Assembly: GCA_964427955.1 (NCBI GenBank)
Contig: CAYRWY010000425.1
Span: 1-5,059 of the forward strand
Direction: 5' to 3'
Length of the DNA stretch: 5,059 nt
DNA from: JACRBK01 sp964427955
GTDB taxonomy: Bacteria > Chloroflexota > Anaerolineae > Aggregatilineales > Aggregatilineaceae
In this document: positions 4,150-5,059 of the stretch, in pieces
Position numbering within the stretch: the first letter of the stretch is position 1
Layout: the number at the start of each line of letters is the position of its first letter
Program-made: the position numbers and the translations under genes
The notes under the pieces: model-generated
Seen by the model: the letters and a program-made list of their open reading frames with translations, nothing else
What the model was told of the DNA's origin: nothing
The model's database searches: none

Positions 4150-5059
4150 ATGCCCCGCATTATTGATGTCATTCAGCACGTCAATGTGATGGACGATGAA
4201 TTGGTCTACCGCGAACCGCAGGGTGGCGCGGGCGACTTTCGCCTGGGATCGCAGGTCATCGTGCAGGAAAGCCAGGCCGCGGTGTTTGTCCGCCAGGGCC
4301 AGGTCCTCGACACGCTGGGACCGGGATCGCATACCCTGAGCACGGCCAATATCCCGATTCTGTCCGGCCTGATCGGGTTGGCGACCAGTGGCCGCAATCC
4401 GTTCACCGTCGAGTTGTATTTTGTGAATCTCAAGGATATGCCGCAGGTCCCCTGGGGCACGAATCCGCCCATCGTCATGGAAACGCCGGGCAAGGGCGTG
4501 GGCGTGGTGCTGCTCATCACGCACGGCGTGGTCGATATCAGCGTCTCCGATCCGACCCGCTTCATGAAGCAGTACGGCGTCGGCAAGCCGATCACCCGTC
4601 TCGGCGACGTTCGCGACCGTATCCAGACCCTGCTGCTGGGCGAACTGGGCACCCTGATGTCGTCGTCCGGCGCGCAGAGCATCCCGGATGCCAATCGCTT
4701 GCTCTCCGACCTCGAAGGCGCGGCGCTGGCCAAGCTCAACGAGCAGTTCGACGCGATTGGGATGCGCATCAAGGCCTTCGAGTCGAATCCCTTCACCGCG
4801 AAGGACGTGCCGACCGACGAGCTGCGTAACTACGTCGATTTCAACACCTGGCAGCGCATCAAGCAGTTAGAAGTCGCCCAGACGGCGGCGGCGAATCCCG
4901 GCGCGGGCGGATCGCTGGCCGGGGCGGGTGTCGGCCTGGGCGTCGGCCAGTCGATTGGCGCGGCGCTCAATCCCGAAGCGGCGGCCCTGCAACAGCAGCA
5001 GCAGATGATGATGATGCAGATGATGCAGCAGATGATGCAGCAGCAGGGCGGCGGCCAGC
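4150..5059 (+). CDS. SPFH (band 7/stomatin-like) domain protein, YdjI/COG4260 type (partial, runs off the right edge)
   Basis: There are 303 codons in the window and no stop. The N-terminus (IDVIQHVNVMDDELVYREPQ) lacks a membrane anchor. It is followed by GSQVIVQESQAAVFVRQGQV and GPGSHTLSTANIPILSGLIG, then VELYFVNLKDMPQVPWGTN. This order is typical of the bacterial SPFH group that includes B. subtilis YdjI. The SPFH core continues with GVVDISVSDPTRFMKQYG and ends in a helical part (about 158-205) where family members oligomerise. After about residue 240 the chain becomes Ala/Gly-rich (NPGAGGSLAGAGVGLGVG) and then Gln/Met-rich (281-299). Family members usually finish with a zinc ribbon, which would lie beyond the window. 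Such proteins are thought to form membrane-associated scaffolds that recruit PspA-like or other stress proteins. It is probably in one operon with the upstream 174-residue gene. The family call is good; the specific role is inferred. Confidence 0.88.
   Translation, partial: MPRIIDVIQHVNVMDDELVYREPQGGAGDFRLGSQVIVQESQAAVFVRQGQVLDTLGPGSHTLSTANIPILSGLIGLATSGRNPFTVELYFVNLKDMPQVPWGTNPPIVMETPGKGVGVVLLITHGVVDISVSDPTRFMKQYGVGKPITRLGDVRDRIQTLLLGELGTLMSSSGAQSIPDANRLLSDLEGAALAKLNEQFDAIGMRIKAFESNPFTAKDVPTDELRNYVDFNTWQRIKQLEVAQTAAANPGAGGSLAGAGVGLGVGQSIGAALNPEAAALQQQQQMMMMQMMQQMMQQQGGGQ

Noticed and set aside
4988..5046. Microsatellite or CRISPR-like repeat of CAG and ATG units
   Set aside because: The triplets are in frame in the SPFH gene and encode a Gln/Met-rich stretch. 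There are no spacers or regular repeat period.

Overview
The window is a GC-rich bacterial chromosomal segment (clearly above 55% G+C by eye). It contains five complete protein genes and one gene cut off at each end. The gene families, a cytoplasmic cNMP-domain histidine kinase, and GGAGAGGGGG/GGGGGTGAGG palindromic intergenic repeats all resemble genomes of Chloroflexota (Anaerolineae-like). That assignment is an impression from gene style and repeats, not a proof. I see no mobile element, tRNA, rRNA or CRISPR array.

Layout from left to right. (1) At 1-94, on the minus strand, is the start of a gene for an exported or membrane-anchored protein that runs off the left edge. (2) An AT-richer divergent gap of about 120 bp separates it from a plus-strand sensor kinase (218-1477) with an N-terminal cyclic-nucleotide-binding domain and a C-terminal HisKA/HATPase core, but no membrane segment. 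No response regulator lies beside it in the window. (3) A 141-bp convergent gap holds the first copy of a G-rich palindromic repeat. (4) A minus-strand two-gene operon follows, with an Lrp/AsnC regulator (2155-2622) feeding into a Nudix hydrolase (1619-2155) through a TAATG stop/start overlap. (5) Divergent from the regulator, across a 112-bp gap with promoter-like boxes and nested dyads, is a class I SAM-dependent methyltransferase with a cysteine cluster near its C-terminus (2735-3349). (6) A 248-bp gap carries the second repeat copy and then a promoter-like region. (7) A plus-strand operon closes the window: an unrecognised, mostly helical 174-residue protein (3598-4122) and, 27 bp later, a YdjI-like SPFH (band 7/stomatin) protein (4150 to beyond 5059) that runs off the right edge in a Gln/Met-rich stretch.

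How the genes may work together: the regulator, Nudix and methyltransferase genes form a divergent unit, and the regulator could control both sides from the shared gap. The helical protein and the SPFH protein are probably co-expressed, and by analogy with ydjFGHI of Bacillus subtilis they may act at the membrane under stress. The most useful items for follow-up are the divergent control region, the cysteine-rich methyltransferase tail, the unrecognised SPFH partner and the repeat pair. I found nothing in the window that looks like a complete, undescribed defence or mobile system.
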